This document shows, in pieces, positions 15,785 to 23,170 of a DNA stretch of 64,000 nucleotides. Positions within the stretch are counted from its first letter, which is position 1, and each line of letters opens with the position of its first letter. This DNA comes from Phyllobacterium calauticae (GTDB lineage: Bacteria; Pseudomonadota; Alphaproteobacteria; Rhizobiales; Rhizobiaceae), in assembly GCF_019991125.1 (NCBI RefSeq), contig NZ_JAGENB010000010.1, positions 1 through 64,000 of the forward strand, written 5' to 3'. A program made the position numbers and the translations under genes. The notes beneath the pieces were generated by a model, which saw only the letters and a list, made by a program, of their open reading frames with translations, did no database searches and was not told where the DNA came from.

Positions 15785-16096
15785 ATGTTCAAAGTTCTGG
15801 CAATGGCGGGTGTAACGGCTCTGACGCTATTGGCTTCAGCGCCGTCATTCGCGCAATCAATCGAAATAGGTCCCGGCGGCGTTCGCCTCGTCGATCCGCA
15901 AATGGATCGTCCTTATCGCAGCGTCAGCATCACTGATCGGACGGCGGTGCGGATCGCCCGGTCCGAAGGCGTGCGCGAAGTCGACGATATCCGGCGGACG
16001 CGGTCGCGCATCATCGTGGAAGGAACGGACTATCAGGGCGACGACATCAGTGTCTCCATTGATCGTCGAACCGGAGAAGTGATTTCGGTCAATTAA
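15785..16096 (+). CDS. Small periplasmic protein, PepSY-like
   Basis: A 103-residue protein with AAGGAGAG upstream of its ATG. A clean signal peptide (cleavage probably after PSFAQ or PSFA, residue about 23) leads to a mature domain ending in DDISVSIDRRTGEVISVN. That ending, a beta hairpin with DxxTGEV, is typical of short PepSY-like periplasmic domains. The role is unknown. A terminator follows 20 nt after the stop, so it is monocistronic. Confidence 0.65.
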   Translation: MFKVLAMAGVTALTLLASAPSFAQSIEIGPGGVRLVDPQMDRPYRSVSITDRTAVRIARSEGVREVDDIRRTRSRIIVEGTDYQGDDISVSIDRRTGEVISVN

Positions 16097-16116
16097 CGCC
16101 GGGTTGAAGCTTTATC

Positions 16117-16151
16117 CGCCCCGCTGCCCCCAGGGGATGGCGGGGCGTTTT
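16117..16151 (+). terminator. Rho-independent terminator
   Basis: CGCCCCGC (16117-16124) pairs with GCGGGGCG (16140-16147), followed by a T-rich stretch. It ends the small periplasmic-protein gene. Confidence 0.7.
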
Positions 16152-16203
16152 CGTTTGCTTGCCGTCACACCCGCGCTGTGGTCCGGCGCGCCATGAGTGA
16201 GTG

Positions 16204-16554
16204 TCAGAGAATTCTCTTGACCTCCACCCAGTCATTCATGTCGTTGATCTTGAGTTTTCCGATGTTTCCGGCCGTATCGAGCAGAACTTCCGGCATGAAC
16301 TGGTGCAGATACTCGTCGTCGCTGCTGGTCTGCTCCCATACCTGGCCATTGGTGAGTTCGAATTTTACCCCAAGCCCGTAGCCATTGGTCGAGCCTTTGA
16401 TTGTCTCCTTGTCATATTCCATGGGCAGCCCTTTCATTCGGAAAAACCCAGTGTCATTCAAGCCGGACAGTTCGTCAATCAAGGTCGATGGAACCACTTG
16501 CCTTCTGATGCATTTGAAGCTTATGGAAATGCTTTCATTCACGCATGTGACCAT
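16204..16554 (-). CDS. Hypothetical protein
   Basis: A 116-residue product from the ATG at 16554. The sequence looks natural, with FFRMKGLPMEYDKETIKGST, then NGYGLGVKFELTNGQVWEQT, and an acidic end (KINDMNDWVEVKRIL). No signal peptide, membrane span or known domain is seen. Its first 31 nt overlap the start of the divergent DUF982 gene, so one of the two starts may be wrong. The upstream in-frame region is Arg/Ser-rich and was not included. Confidence 0.5.
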   Translation of the reverse strand: MVTCVNESISISFKCIRRQVVPSTLIDELSGLNDTGFFRMKGLPMEYDKETIKGSTNGYGLGVKFELTNGQVWEQTSSDDEYLHQFMPEVLLDTAGNIGKLKINDMNDWVEVKRIL

Positions 16555-16840
16555 CAAGTCGCCGCGTACCGGCCGCGTCATCGTTGTGCGCAACGTGCGC
16601 GACGCGCTGACCATGCTGACGCAGTACTGGTCGAGGCGCCGGGGTGAAAAGCACAGGATCGCCTGTGACGCATGCCGCAATGCCCTTGAGGAAAAATTGT
16701 CCGCCGAGGATGCACGCGCAGCCTTTGTCGCCGCATCGCTGGAAGCGGGTATCGATGTCAGCGAGCGCACCGGATCGCAATTGGGGACCACGCTCGGCGC
16801 ATCGACCGATCAGCCGGGAAAACCCGCCAATACGATCTAG
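16523..16840 (+). CDS. DUF982 domain protein
   Basis: A 105-residue product from the ATG at 16523 (16529 also possible). The DUF982 pattern is clear: VTIKSPRTGRVIVVRNVRDA at the start, a WP-like position occupied by YW, then HRIACDACRNAL and EDARAAFVAASLEAGIDV. DUF982 proteins are short, often multi-copy, and common in Hyphomicrobiales; their function is unknown. The second residue of the usual WP pair is not Pro here. Confidence 0.75.
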   Translation: MEMLSFTHVTIKSPRTGRVIVVRNVRDALTMLTQYWSRRRGEKHRIACDACRNALEEKLSAEDARAAFVAASLEAGIDVSERTGSQLGTTLGASTDQPGKPANTI

Positions 16841-16931
16841 GGGTCAGCACTCCAGGTCTGGCCGGGCGATCAGGTGAGGGCCTTATGGGACAGTATCCCG
16901 ATGGATCGACGGTTGAACTGACGGGAGCCCG

Positions 16932-17060
16932 TCAGGCCATGGAAGAACAAATCTGACTAATCAGCACGGCGATTGCCAGGGCAAAGCCAAACACAAGCAA
17001 ATGGCACCACGCGGGCGTGGTATAGTGCAAGTGCTGTTCGTCCTCATCATCTTCATACAT
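16932..17060 (-). CDS. 42-residue single-span protein with acidic N terminus
   Basis: A 43-codon frame from the ATG at 17060, with AGGGGA 8 nt upstream. The product starts MYEDDEDEQHLHY, a strongly acidic head, and then carries one membrane helix (HLLVFGFALAIAVLISQICS). The good ribosome binding site and ordered layout support it. It resembles the 44-residue product at 18227-18361 in plan (acidic head, one helix). Confidence 0.5.
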   Translation of the reverse strand: MYEDDEDEQHLHYTTPAWCHLLVFGFALAIAVLISQICSSMA

Positions 17061-17346
17061 TCGAATGTTCCCCTAATTCGTCTGCAGGTGCCTATTCCAT
17101 CAACATGAAAGTTAAATGTCAAAGCGTGTGCATGAAAATAATTCAGAAAATGCACCGAAAATGACCTGTTGGGCAGAGAAGTGTTGCGGAATCGACCCAC
17201 AGAAGCGTGCTGCAGTGCATCAAAAACGGGGATTCTCATGTGCCGTCACCGGACGCGGCAGGGATTGCGGTTGCAAGCGCAGCCGGAATGCATCCCACCG
17301 GAGCGGTAATATCCGGTTGAATCATCGTTTACTAAACCTAGGGTTG

Positions 17347-17457
17347 TTATGCGAAGGCGCGGCCGAGTATCCAGACGGCGGCCAGAATGACAAGCATGAT
17401 AATCGCAAGCCGCCAGGAACCTGCGAATACGCCGGGTTGTTTGTTATCATCAGACAT
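17347..17457 (-). CDS. 36-residue single-span membrane protein
   Basis: Starts MSDDNKQPGVFAGSWRLA and ends with a membrane helix finishing in ILGRAFA. The ATG at 17457 has only a weak ribosome binding site (GGAATC). The end resembles that of the 44-residue protein at 18227-18361 (ILGRKFGR), suggesting a small family of one-span proteins in this zone. Function unknown. Confidence 0.45.
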   Translation of the reverse strand: MSDDNKQPGVFAGSWRLAIIMLVILAAVWILGRAFA

Positions 17458-17676
17458 TGAAGATTCCAGAGCGATTAAAATTTTATCGAAATGAATACAA
17501 CTATTGCGCGAATATGCAATGAGAACTTCTGTAACTATGGAAGGTGAAATGTTGTGTCCGGCCGCCGACGCCAGCGTTTCGAGCTGAGGCGCCGTGAACA
17601 AATCCGGTCGAATGCCGGGCATCGATGGCACCGATCATCGCTCCATTGCACCGGTGCCGTGTCGGATACCGAAGTC

Positions 17677-17868
17677 CTATTTGGTCAGAAACCTCACCTT
17701 GAGCTTGCGAACAATATGGCGCGATCTCAGCTTCTTGATAAGCCTGTCTTCGAGCTTGACGTTCCGGGCGATAAGTTCATCCCAGTTCGTCACCGCCGCG
17801 GCTTTGACGGGTTTGACTTTCCCGGCCTTTTTGACTGGCTTTGGGTTCTCGGGGCGATGTGTTGCCAT
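17677..17868 (-). CDS. Small basic hypothetical protein
   Basis: A 63-residue product from the ATG at 17868. The N-terminal half is Lys/Pro-rich and probably disordered (ENPKPVKKAGKVKPVKAAAV); the C-terminal half is a basic helix (LIKKLRSRHIVRKLKVRF). Nucleic-acid binding is possible from charge alone. No family recognised. Confidence 0.45.
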   Translation of the reverse strand: MATHRPENPKPVKKAGKVKPVKAAAVTNWDELIARNVKLEDRLIKKLRSRHIVRKLKVRFLTK

Positions 17869-18226
17869 TTCGGTCTCGCGATTTGAATGGCCCGGATTAC
17901 GGTAGTCTTCCAAAAAGTACAAAGTAAGCACTCAGATGACCCTTTCCAAACATCCCCTGCCAACGCAATGCAGGTGGGTGTCAGCAAATTGGACGACGGG
18001 GTGAAGCACAAGACGATATGCGCCACAAAAGGCCCGCCAGCGACAAGCTTTGGTACTTTTGTCGTCATTCTTCAGTTGTGTCGTGTTGCACGGTTCCACG
18101 CGGGGGATGAATATGACAAAACCACGTGAAATCCGATAGATAAGCCACATTGCGTGGCCTGATGTTCCTGCCGGTGAACCGCAATTTCGCCGTGGGCGGG
18201 CCGGGGCAAAGACCGATGGAACGGGG
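17869..18226. other. Intergenic region, nothing recognised
   Basis: About 360 nt with no convincing gene, terminator or repeat on either strand. Short open frames here are Cys- and Arg-rich and look like chance. Confidence 0.4.
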
Positions 18227-18361
18227 TCATCGCCCGAATTTGCGGCCGAGAATCAGCACAAGGGGAATGATGATCAGGAAGACGACGAGATAGCCCCATA
18301 TGGATGTCATATAGGGCGCGTAGTCGTCCTTCTCCCTGCTTTCTTCGTCCTCCTCCTCCAT
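18227..18361 (-). CDS. 44-residue single-span protein with acidic N terminus
   Basis: The ATG at 18361 is preceded by AGGAGA 6 nt away, a strong site. The product starts MEEEDEESREKDDYAPYM and then has one membrane helix (SIWGYLVVFLIIIPLVLILG) with a short basic end (RKFGR). Acidic head outside or inside cannot be told; the basic end predicts a cytoplasmic C terminus. No family recognised. Confidence 0.55.
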   Translation of the reverse strand: MEEEDEESREKDDYAPYMTSIWGYLVVFLIIIPLVLILGRKFGR

Positions 18362-18629
18362 TGCTTTCTCCTGCATGGGCTTGGCCAGGCAGGGGTTAAC
18401 GGACTTTGAACCTGCAATTGCGGTGAGGAGCAAGTCACGTTCGACCAGCATGGCAATTCGAGAACAATTTCAAGACACGATCATAACACTGACCCGGCGG
18501 CATCGGGAGGTGTAATATTCTAGTACATCCGATTGAGGAGCCCGGCCCTTTGATGGGCCGGGGAGAGCGGCAAAGCGCAGGCCGGTGCGGTGCGATGACC
18601 CGGAGCTGCCGGGTATCCGGTCCGGGTTT

Positions 18630-19115
18630 TCACCGTATGACGGGATGAAACCGCCGCAGGCAGGCAAAGCCGGCGGCAATGAACAGGAGCAGCACAATCC
18701 CTTGCACGATTGCAAAAGGCGGCTCCGAGCCGGTGGGCGCCAGGGCATTCAAAGCTGGTATTTTCTGGAATGACTGGGCGACCAGCACGAAAACATTGAA
18801 GTACAGCGAGATCACGGCGCCGACCACATAGACCCACCGCCACGGCCCGGCGAGATGCAGGGGGTAACGGGCGGCGATCGCGATGATGAGAATGATGATC
18901 GAGAGGATGCCGACGCCGATGGCGGGCGTAAAACCCTGGTAGGGAAAGCCGAAGCCCGTCAGGCTTGTGGCTGCCGTGCTTACCAGAAAGATCAGTGTCC
19001 ATCCGTCCTTTCTGTCGGACGCAAGCAGTCCGGCGAGAACGATCAGCCCCGATATGATCCCGATCAGGCTGATCAGGACGTGAACGAAAGTAAAGAAAGT
19101 CATGCCAAAGATCAT
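18630..19115 (-). CDS. Four-span hypothetical membrane protein
   Basis: A 161-residue protein from the ATG at 19115, which has GGAGGGG upstream; a longer frame to 19160 lacks a site. It has four spans (FFTFVHVLISLIGIISGLIV first) with a DRKDGW loop after the first, and a second loop around FPYQGFTPAIG. It resembles widespread small DUF membrane proteins, but I cannot name the family. It is monocistronic. Confidence 0.65.
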   Translation of the reverse strand: MIFGMTFFTFVHVLISLIGIISGLIVLAGLLASDRKDGWTLIFLVSTAATSLTGFGFPYQGFTPAIGVGILSIIILIIAIAARYPLHLAGPWRWVYVVGAVISLYFNVFVLVAQSFQKIPALNALAPTGSEPPFAIVQGIVLLLFIAAGFACLRRFHPVIR

Positions 19116-19366
19116 GATGCGGTCCCCTCCATGATTTTGTTCAAGCGCATTCTGAATCAAAACTGGGAAGACGAAACAACGTTTAAGGGAAATTGTAAAT
19201 ATATAGCGCCGTGAAGCGATATATGAGTAAAATAGTCAATATTATTAGAGGAATAGATCAAGGCCCGAAGTAATCAGCAGGCCTATGCATGCATATAGCT
19301 GATCGGGCTGATTTTGGCCCAGGCTGACCGGAGCCATGGAAATGGCGGGCTGGGGCCGGTCCGGAT
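19116..19366. other. Intergenic stretch, nothing recognised
   Basis: Between the four-span gene start and the paired hairpins. AT-rich at 19190-19260. It probably holds the promoter of the leftward membrane-protein gene, but no clear elements were found. Confidence 0.35.
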
Positions 19367-19411
19367 AATTTCATATCCAACGTCAACGGCATTGGCGTTG
19401 GATATGAAATT
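19367..19411. repeat. Perfect 16-bp inverted repeat (hairpin)
   Basis: AATTTCATATCCAACG (19367-19382) is repeated exactly in reverse complement at 19396-19411 around a 13-nt loop. It abuts the terminator hairpin of the pilin gene and shares its last two bases with it. Such length and perfection exceed a usual terminator; it could be an RNA-stabilising structure or a binding site. Confidence 0.7.
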
Positions 19412-19439
19412 GGGGTTGCCTGTGGCCAGGCAACCCCAA
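19410..19439 (-). terminator. Terminator-like hairpin after the pilin gene
   Basis: TTGGGGTTGCCTG (19410-19422) pairs perfectly with CAGGCAACCCCAA (19427-19439) around a 4-nt loop. Read on the minus strand it begins 8 nt after the pilin stop and is followed by TTTC, so it can end that transcript. Confidence 0.65.
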
Positions 19440-19446
19440 CGACATG

Positions 19447-19626
19447 TTAGTTAACAGTCGTATTCTTGAACTTTGTGCCGAGGTTGGTGAACAGCGTGCC
19501 GAGGTTTGTACCAACGGAGCTTGCACCGGCGATGATGCCGACGGAGATGAGGGCAGCAATCAGGCCGTATTCGATGGCTGTTGCGCCGGACTCATCCTTG
19601 AGAAAACGTGTGAAAAGATTTGTCAT
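19447..19626 (-). CDS. Flp/Fap-type IVb pilin
   Basis: A 59-residue protein from the ATG at 19626, with AGGGA upstream. It starts MTNLFTRFLKDESGATAIEY and continues GLIAALISVGIIAGA, the invariant Flp pilin pattern: a short leader, prepilin cleavage after the Gly of ESG, then Glu5-Tyr6 equivalents and a hydrophobic helix. Flp pilins build thin adhesive pili with the Tad machinery. No tad, cpa or prepilin peptidase gene lies in this window, so it is an orphan pilin here. Two hairpins follow it. Confidence 0.9.
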   Translation of the reverse strand: MTNLFTRFLKDESGATAIEYGLIAALISVGIIAGASSVGTNLGTLFTNLGTKFKNTTVN

Positions 19627-20362
19627 GTTCTGTATCCCTGTTGAAGCGTTGCTTGTGACGCGGTTTCGTTGAACCGTCGTGAATTTAGGCTTTCAACAAT
19701 TTCGGCTGACTTAAAAAAACTGGTTAGCAAAGTATCACCGGATTTCTTGCTTAATCATCGCTTACATCGCCCTGAATATTTTAAGTAAAATGAAAGTCAT
19801 GACCGCAGGTCGGGCATTTCCCGCGCCGTGCCGTGCGGCGTACCCCGACGCCGGCCCCTCAAAACCGCTGCGCTATCAGCCCGATCCCCGGCAATGCCTT
19901 CGCTTGGGCAGGCAGGTGCAATCGTCCTGTGGCGTTCGAGGCAGCCCTTCAAAATAAGTTTTCATTAAAAATGTAAGTAATCATGTGTTTTTCAATTTTA
20001 CCATGCGCTTAACTAAAGAAAATGTGACGTAATTTATAATAAGAAAGAAAAAATATTGAGAAATGAAACTAAACGCCATGTTCTTACGTATCGCAATATA
20101 TCCATTCCAGCTGATTTTGGAGGTTTTTTGCGGTGGAGATCGATGGAAGTTTAGAATTTTAAGAAAATATATGAATAGATATAAGTGAAAATACGAAACG
20201 CATCATTGTTTCGCGTAAAAATCTTTGTGTTTTAATAATGTTATTTAGAAAATATGTATCGAATATCAAGTGTTGTATTGATTTATTTCAATTAATGATG
20301 CATATATCGGTGTTCTTGGTTTGTGAATGCTTGGGTATAATAGTAATAATCGGGAGGTTGTA
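19627..20362. other. Long AT-rich intergenic region
   Basis: About 735 nt without a gene, strongly AT-rich from about 19960 to 20340, in contrast to the GC-rich neighbourhood. It separates the divergently arranged pilin and glycine-rich protein genes and must carry both promoters. The sharp base-composition change suggests acquired or H-NS-like-silenced DNA (MucR in this group), but no exact site was fixed. Confidence 0.45.
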
Positions 20363-21091
20363 ATGAATAAGTTCGAAAAGAAGACGAGCTGCATTGTAGC
20401 TGGCTCTTTCATACTTGCGGTCCTTTCGACGTCGGCGCTTGCCGGCGGTTTGTCGGTGGGCGGCGTTTCAGTCGGCGGTTCGCAGAATGGCGGTCTGGGC
20501 GTTGGTGCCAGCGCCAATCTCGGCGGCGTAAAGGCGGGTGCTGATGCATCGGTTGGCGGCTCCAAGGGTGTTGCCGCGGGCGTGGGCGCATCGGTCGGCG
20601 GTTCAAACGGAATCAATGCGGGGGCGGGCGCCAGCGTCAACAATGGCGTTAGTGCCGGACTTGGCGCCAATGTCGGCGGATCCAAAGGTGTGACAGCTGG
20701 AGCTGGTGCAAATATCGGATCAGGCGGGATCGGCGCAGGAGTTGGAGCCAATGTCGGTGGAACCGGTGGCATTGGCGCCGGGGTCGGCGTTGGCATTGGT
20801 GGTGGCGCCAATTCGGGCGGCACCAGCCCGGGCGGTACCAGTCCCGGCGGTGTCAATACTGGCGGGGTCAATACTGGCGGGGTCACGACGGGTGGTGGTA
20901 TTCTTGGCGGCGGCACCAAGCCGGGCAGCCTCAATCCCGGTGTGAACAACAAGGCGATCGCCGCCAGACTGGCACAGCTCACGGCTCAGGACAGGATGAA
21001 GCTGAAAATCCGCTGTGCGGAAATTTCATCCAACGCGATGAGCTATGACAGCTCGCTGGTTGCCCTGTGCAAGCTGCTGCGCGGCTCATGA
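20363..21091 (+). CDS. Secreted glycine-rich repeat protein
   Basis: A 242-residue protein from the ATG at 20363, with GGGAGG upstream. A signal peptide (cleavage probably after STSALA, residue about 27) leads to about 150 residues of degenerate repeats built from units like VGGSKGVAAGVGA and AGLGANVGG, then a Ser/Thr/Pro-Gly section (GGTSPGGTSPGGVNTGG). The last 50 residues are non-repetitive, with two Cys (RCAEIS and ALCKLL) that may form a disulfide. A surface or matrix role is plausible; nothing proves it. The opposite strand is open as well because of the repeats, but is not coding. Confidence 0.75.
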   Translation: MNKFEKKTSCIVAGSFILAVLSTSALAGGLSVGGVSVGGSQNGGLGVGASANLGGVKAGADASVGGSKGVAAGVGASVGGSNGINAGAGASVNNGVSAGLGANVGGSKGVTAGAGANIGSGGIGAGVGANVGGTGGIGAGVGVGIGGGANSGGTSPGGTSPGGVNTGGVNTGGVTTGGGILGGGTKPGSLNPGVNNKAIAARLAQLTAQDRMKLKIRCAEISSNAMSYDSSLVALCKLLRGS

Positions 21092-21111
21092 GAACAGGCA
21101 CATGAGACAAG

Positions 21112-21138
21112 AATGGCCCCGACAGGGGCCATTTCTTT
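21112..21138 (+). terminator. Rho-independent terminator
   Basis: AATGGCCCC (21112-21120) pairs with GGGGCCATT (21125-21133), followed by TCTTT. It ends the glycine-rich protein gene. Confidence 0.75.
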
Positions 21139-21172
21139 GCCGGGACCGGCGCGGCGGGTGTCTGCCGGGCAA

Positions 21173-21499
21173 TCAGCCCGTGCATTTCCGCCGTGCGATG
21201 GAGCGGGTCATGGAATCAACCTGTCCTTGCAGGGCGCCGGCCTTCTTCTGGTTGGCGGTGCGATAATCCGGCAGAATGGGACCGAAGCCCGTGATCACGC
21301 TCGGTTCCCGGTAGCCCGCGCCATTGGTCAGGCTGCTGATCTCGGCCATCGCGCTGTTCTTTTGCGCAATCAAAGCGGGGCACTCGACCGTATCGTAGTG
21401 CAGGGACGAAATTTTCTCGCGATCAAGCTGCCCCTGTATATTGCCGCAGCCGGCCAGCAGCACAGCCACAATAATCAGCGGAAGGTGTTTCGTCGTCAT
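21173..21499 (-). CDS. Small lipoprotein
   Basis: A 108-residue protein from the ATG at 21499 with GAGGAA upstream. It starts MTTKHLPLIIVAVLLAGCG: a signal peptide with lipobox LLAGC, lipid attachment at Cys18. The mature part is helical and polar with three further Cys or Lys-rich patches (VECPALIAQKNSAMAEISSL). No family recognised. It is convergent with the glycine-rich gene. Confidence 0.7.
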   Translation of the reverse strand: MTTKHLPLIIVAVLLAGCGNIQGQLDREKISSLHYDTVECPALIAQKNSAMAEISSLTNGAGYREPSVITGFGPILPDYRTANQKKAGALQGQVDSMTRSIARRKCTG

Positions 21500-21878
21500 G
21501 TGCCAGTTTCCTCGATCACGAATAGCGGGACATGAATGGGCCAATGCCGCCGTTTTGGCAAGATGGCAGCGTGAATCAGTTCGCCGGCACTTGCGGCAGC
21601 GCAGCATTGCTCCGGGCCAGGGGAAGGTGGTGGACGGCGGCAACGTCGCTGCCGTATGATTTGTCTGTAAACTCAAATTTATCAACGTGTTGTGCTGATT
21701 TTCATAATGAATATATCAACGTCGATGCTTAAAACTGTAGTGAAATATCGATTTAATCAGAAATCTCTAGCCAATTGGTCTTGTATTGAAGTTTTGGCTT
21801 GCTGATGACGCCCGCTCGCCCTTATGATTCTGTTTCCGGGAGCACCCGGCATTGCAACGCAAGAGTGAGGAGACAGGA
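21500..21878. other. Intergenic region, nothing recognised
   Basis: About 380 nt between divergent genes. The part at 21655-21790 is AT-rich and probably holds promoters. No terminator, RNA or repeat seen. Confidence 0.4.
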
Positions 21879-22229
21879 ATGCCTGGTTTGCTGCACCCAC
21901 TTCATGACGGCCACGCGCCCATCATATTGCATAGTGCCTTTCAAGACGCCCTTGATGCTTTGGAGGATTGGGAACTCGGGCACGATGAACCTCAGATCGA
22001 GGTCAACGACCGGCAGGTTCTGATCAGCGCCGTGTTCCGGCGTCTGTGGACCTGCACCGACATTCTTCCATCGAGAACGCTGGATGTCGTGGAAGACCTG
22101 CTGCCATTGCGTTCGGCGGAGTTCAAGGCCGGCACGTCAACCTATGCCGATGCTGCCCATAGTCTATGGGAACTGAGCCTGCAGAAACGCGCGGCCTCCT
22201 ACGAAATGCAGCATCACAACGCCTCCTGA
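21879..22229 (+). CDS. Hypothetical protein
   Basis: A 116-residue protein from the ATG at 21879, preceded by AGGAGACAGGA. It is acidic and helical (HSAFQDALDALEDWELGHDE, then DVVEDLLPLRSAEFKAG) with a His-rich start and end. No signal, membrane span or family recognised. It is followed by its own terminator. Confidence 0.6.
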   Translation: MPGLLHPLHDGHAPIILHSAFQDALDALEDWELGHDEPQIEVNDRQVLISAVFRRLWTCTDILPSRTLDVVEDLLPLRSAEFKAGTSTYADAAHSLWELSLQKRAASYEMQHHNAS

Positions 22230-22249
22230 GACACATTGGACGCTTTTTG

Positions 22250-22287
22250 AATTACCCGCCGCTTTGACCCGGCGGGTAATTTTTTTC
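22250..22287 (+). terminator. Rho-independent terminator
   Basis: AATTACCCGCCG (22250-22261) pairs with CGGCGGGTAATT (22270-22281) and runs into a T tract. A strong stem ending the preceding gene. Confidence 0.8.
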
Positions 22288-22313
22288 GCATGCCTTATGG
22301 ATGGCGCGACGGT

Positions 22314-22694
22314 TTAGCCGCCATGTTTGGCCAGCCACGCCTTCATCTGTTTGATTTCGCCTTCCTGCGCGGCGATGATATCGGTCGCAAGCTTGCGGAT
22401 TTCTTCATCCTTGCCGTATTTCAGCTCCACCTTGGCCATGTCGATTGCGCCCTGATGGTGCGCAACCATGCCGCGGACAAAATCCTTGTCGGCATCGCCG
22501 GAAAATTTGATGGACATGTCCTTGTGCATCTTGGTGTTTGCCTGCGCAAATGCCTTGGATGACGGGCCCTGATCGCCGGTTGGCTGCATCGCCATGGCAT
22601 CATGCTTCATCATCTTATGCTCCTGCGCCAGGGCTGGTGCGGTGAAGGCGAGGGCGCAGACAAGGGCTGCGGCGGAGAGATAAGAGGTTTTCAT
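22314..22694 (-). CDS. DUF305 exported protein (CopM-like)
   Basis: A 126-residue protein with a signal peptide cut after PALA (about residue 23). The mature part holds the DUF305 signature FVRGMVAHHQGAIDMAKVEL and is Met/His-rich at its start (HKMMKHDAMAM). The DUF305 four-helix fold is ferritin-like; some cyanobacterial members (CopM) bind copper in the periplasm. Copper binding here is inferred from the Met/His pattern and from the metal-site-like neighbour just upstream. Confidence 0.85.
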   Translation of the reverse strand: MKTSYLSAAALVCALAFTAPALAQEHKMMKHDAMAMQPTGDQGPSSKAFAQANTKMHKDMSIKFSGDADKDFVRGMVAHHQGAIDMAKVELKYGKDEEIRKLATDIIAAQEGEIKQMKAWLAKHGG

Positions 22695-22755
22695 CGAATT
22701 GATCTTTCCTTAGGTCAGACAGACAAGCACAGGCTATGACCTGTTCACCCGTGCG

Positions 22756-23115
22756 TTATGAAGGATAGGAAGCGATCAATAGCGGTTTGGGCGGCGGCGA
22801 CAGCGGTGCGCTGGCCTGGGCAATGAGGGGCAGCTCCATGCCGTGCGGCACCAGCATCCGGGTCGAGGCCGTGGTCACGGCGGCAATGCCGATGGCGGGA
22901 ATGGCGATGCAGGCGGAGCATAGCGCGGGATGGGGCAGCTTGGCCGTGTCCGTGCAATGCTTCTGGTCGCCGGCACAGGCATGGGCGTGGCCGGCCATCT
23001 GACCGGTCGATTGTGCCGCCATTTCGTCGGCCAACCGGACGGGCGCCGCAAACACCGGCACCCAGCCGACGGAAAACGCCGTGAGGAACGTCAGAAGAAT
23101 GGCAAGCCTGCTCAT
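22756..23115 (-). CDS. Cys/His-rich exported or membrane protein
   Basis: A 119-residue protein with an N-terminal signal (LAILLTFLTAFSVGWVPVFA). The middle is rich in Cys and His (GHAHACAGDQKHC, then HPALCSACIAI) and a second hydrophobic stretch follows. The layout recalls DUF2946-type proteins linked to copper handling, though I am not sure of that family. It lies 61 nt upstream of the DUF305 gene on the same strand. Confidence 0.55.
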   Translation of the reverse strand: MSRLAILLTFLTAFSVGWVPVFAAPVRLADEMAAQSTGQMAGHAHACAGDQKHCTDTAKLPHPALCSACIAIPAIGIAAVTTASTRMLVPHGMELPLIAQASAPLSPPPKPLLIASYPS

Positions 23116-23170
23116 GGCGTTTTCATAACAGGAACAATCGGGAAGACGAAATCACCTTCTGTTTATTGCG

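Noticed and set aside
16864-16955. Short plus-strand frame starting MGQYPDGSTVELTGARQ
   Set aside because: Only 23 codons, overlaps the 42-residue gene on the other strand, and has no visible partner or family.
20440-20900. Repeated short units as a CRISPR array
   Set aside because: The repeats are degenerate codons of a Gly-rich protein, with no constant repeat/spacer lengths and no cas genes.
20266-20982. Proline-rich frame on the minus strand
   Set aside because: It is the complement of the glycine-rich repeat gene; Gly codons GGN read as Pro or Thr in reverse. No signal or ribosome binding site.
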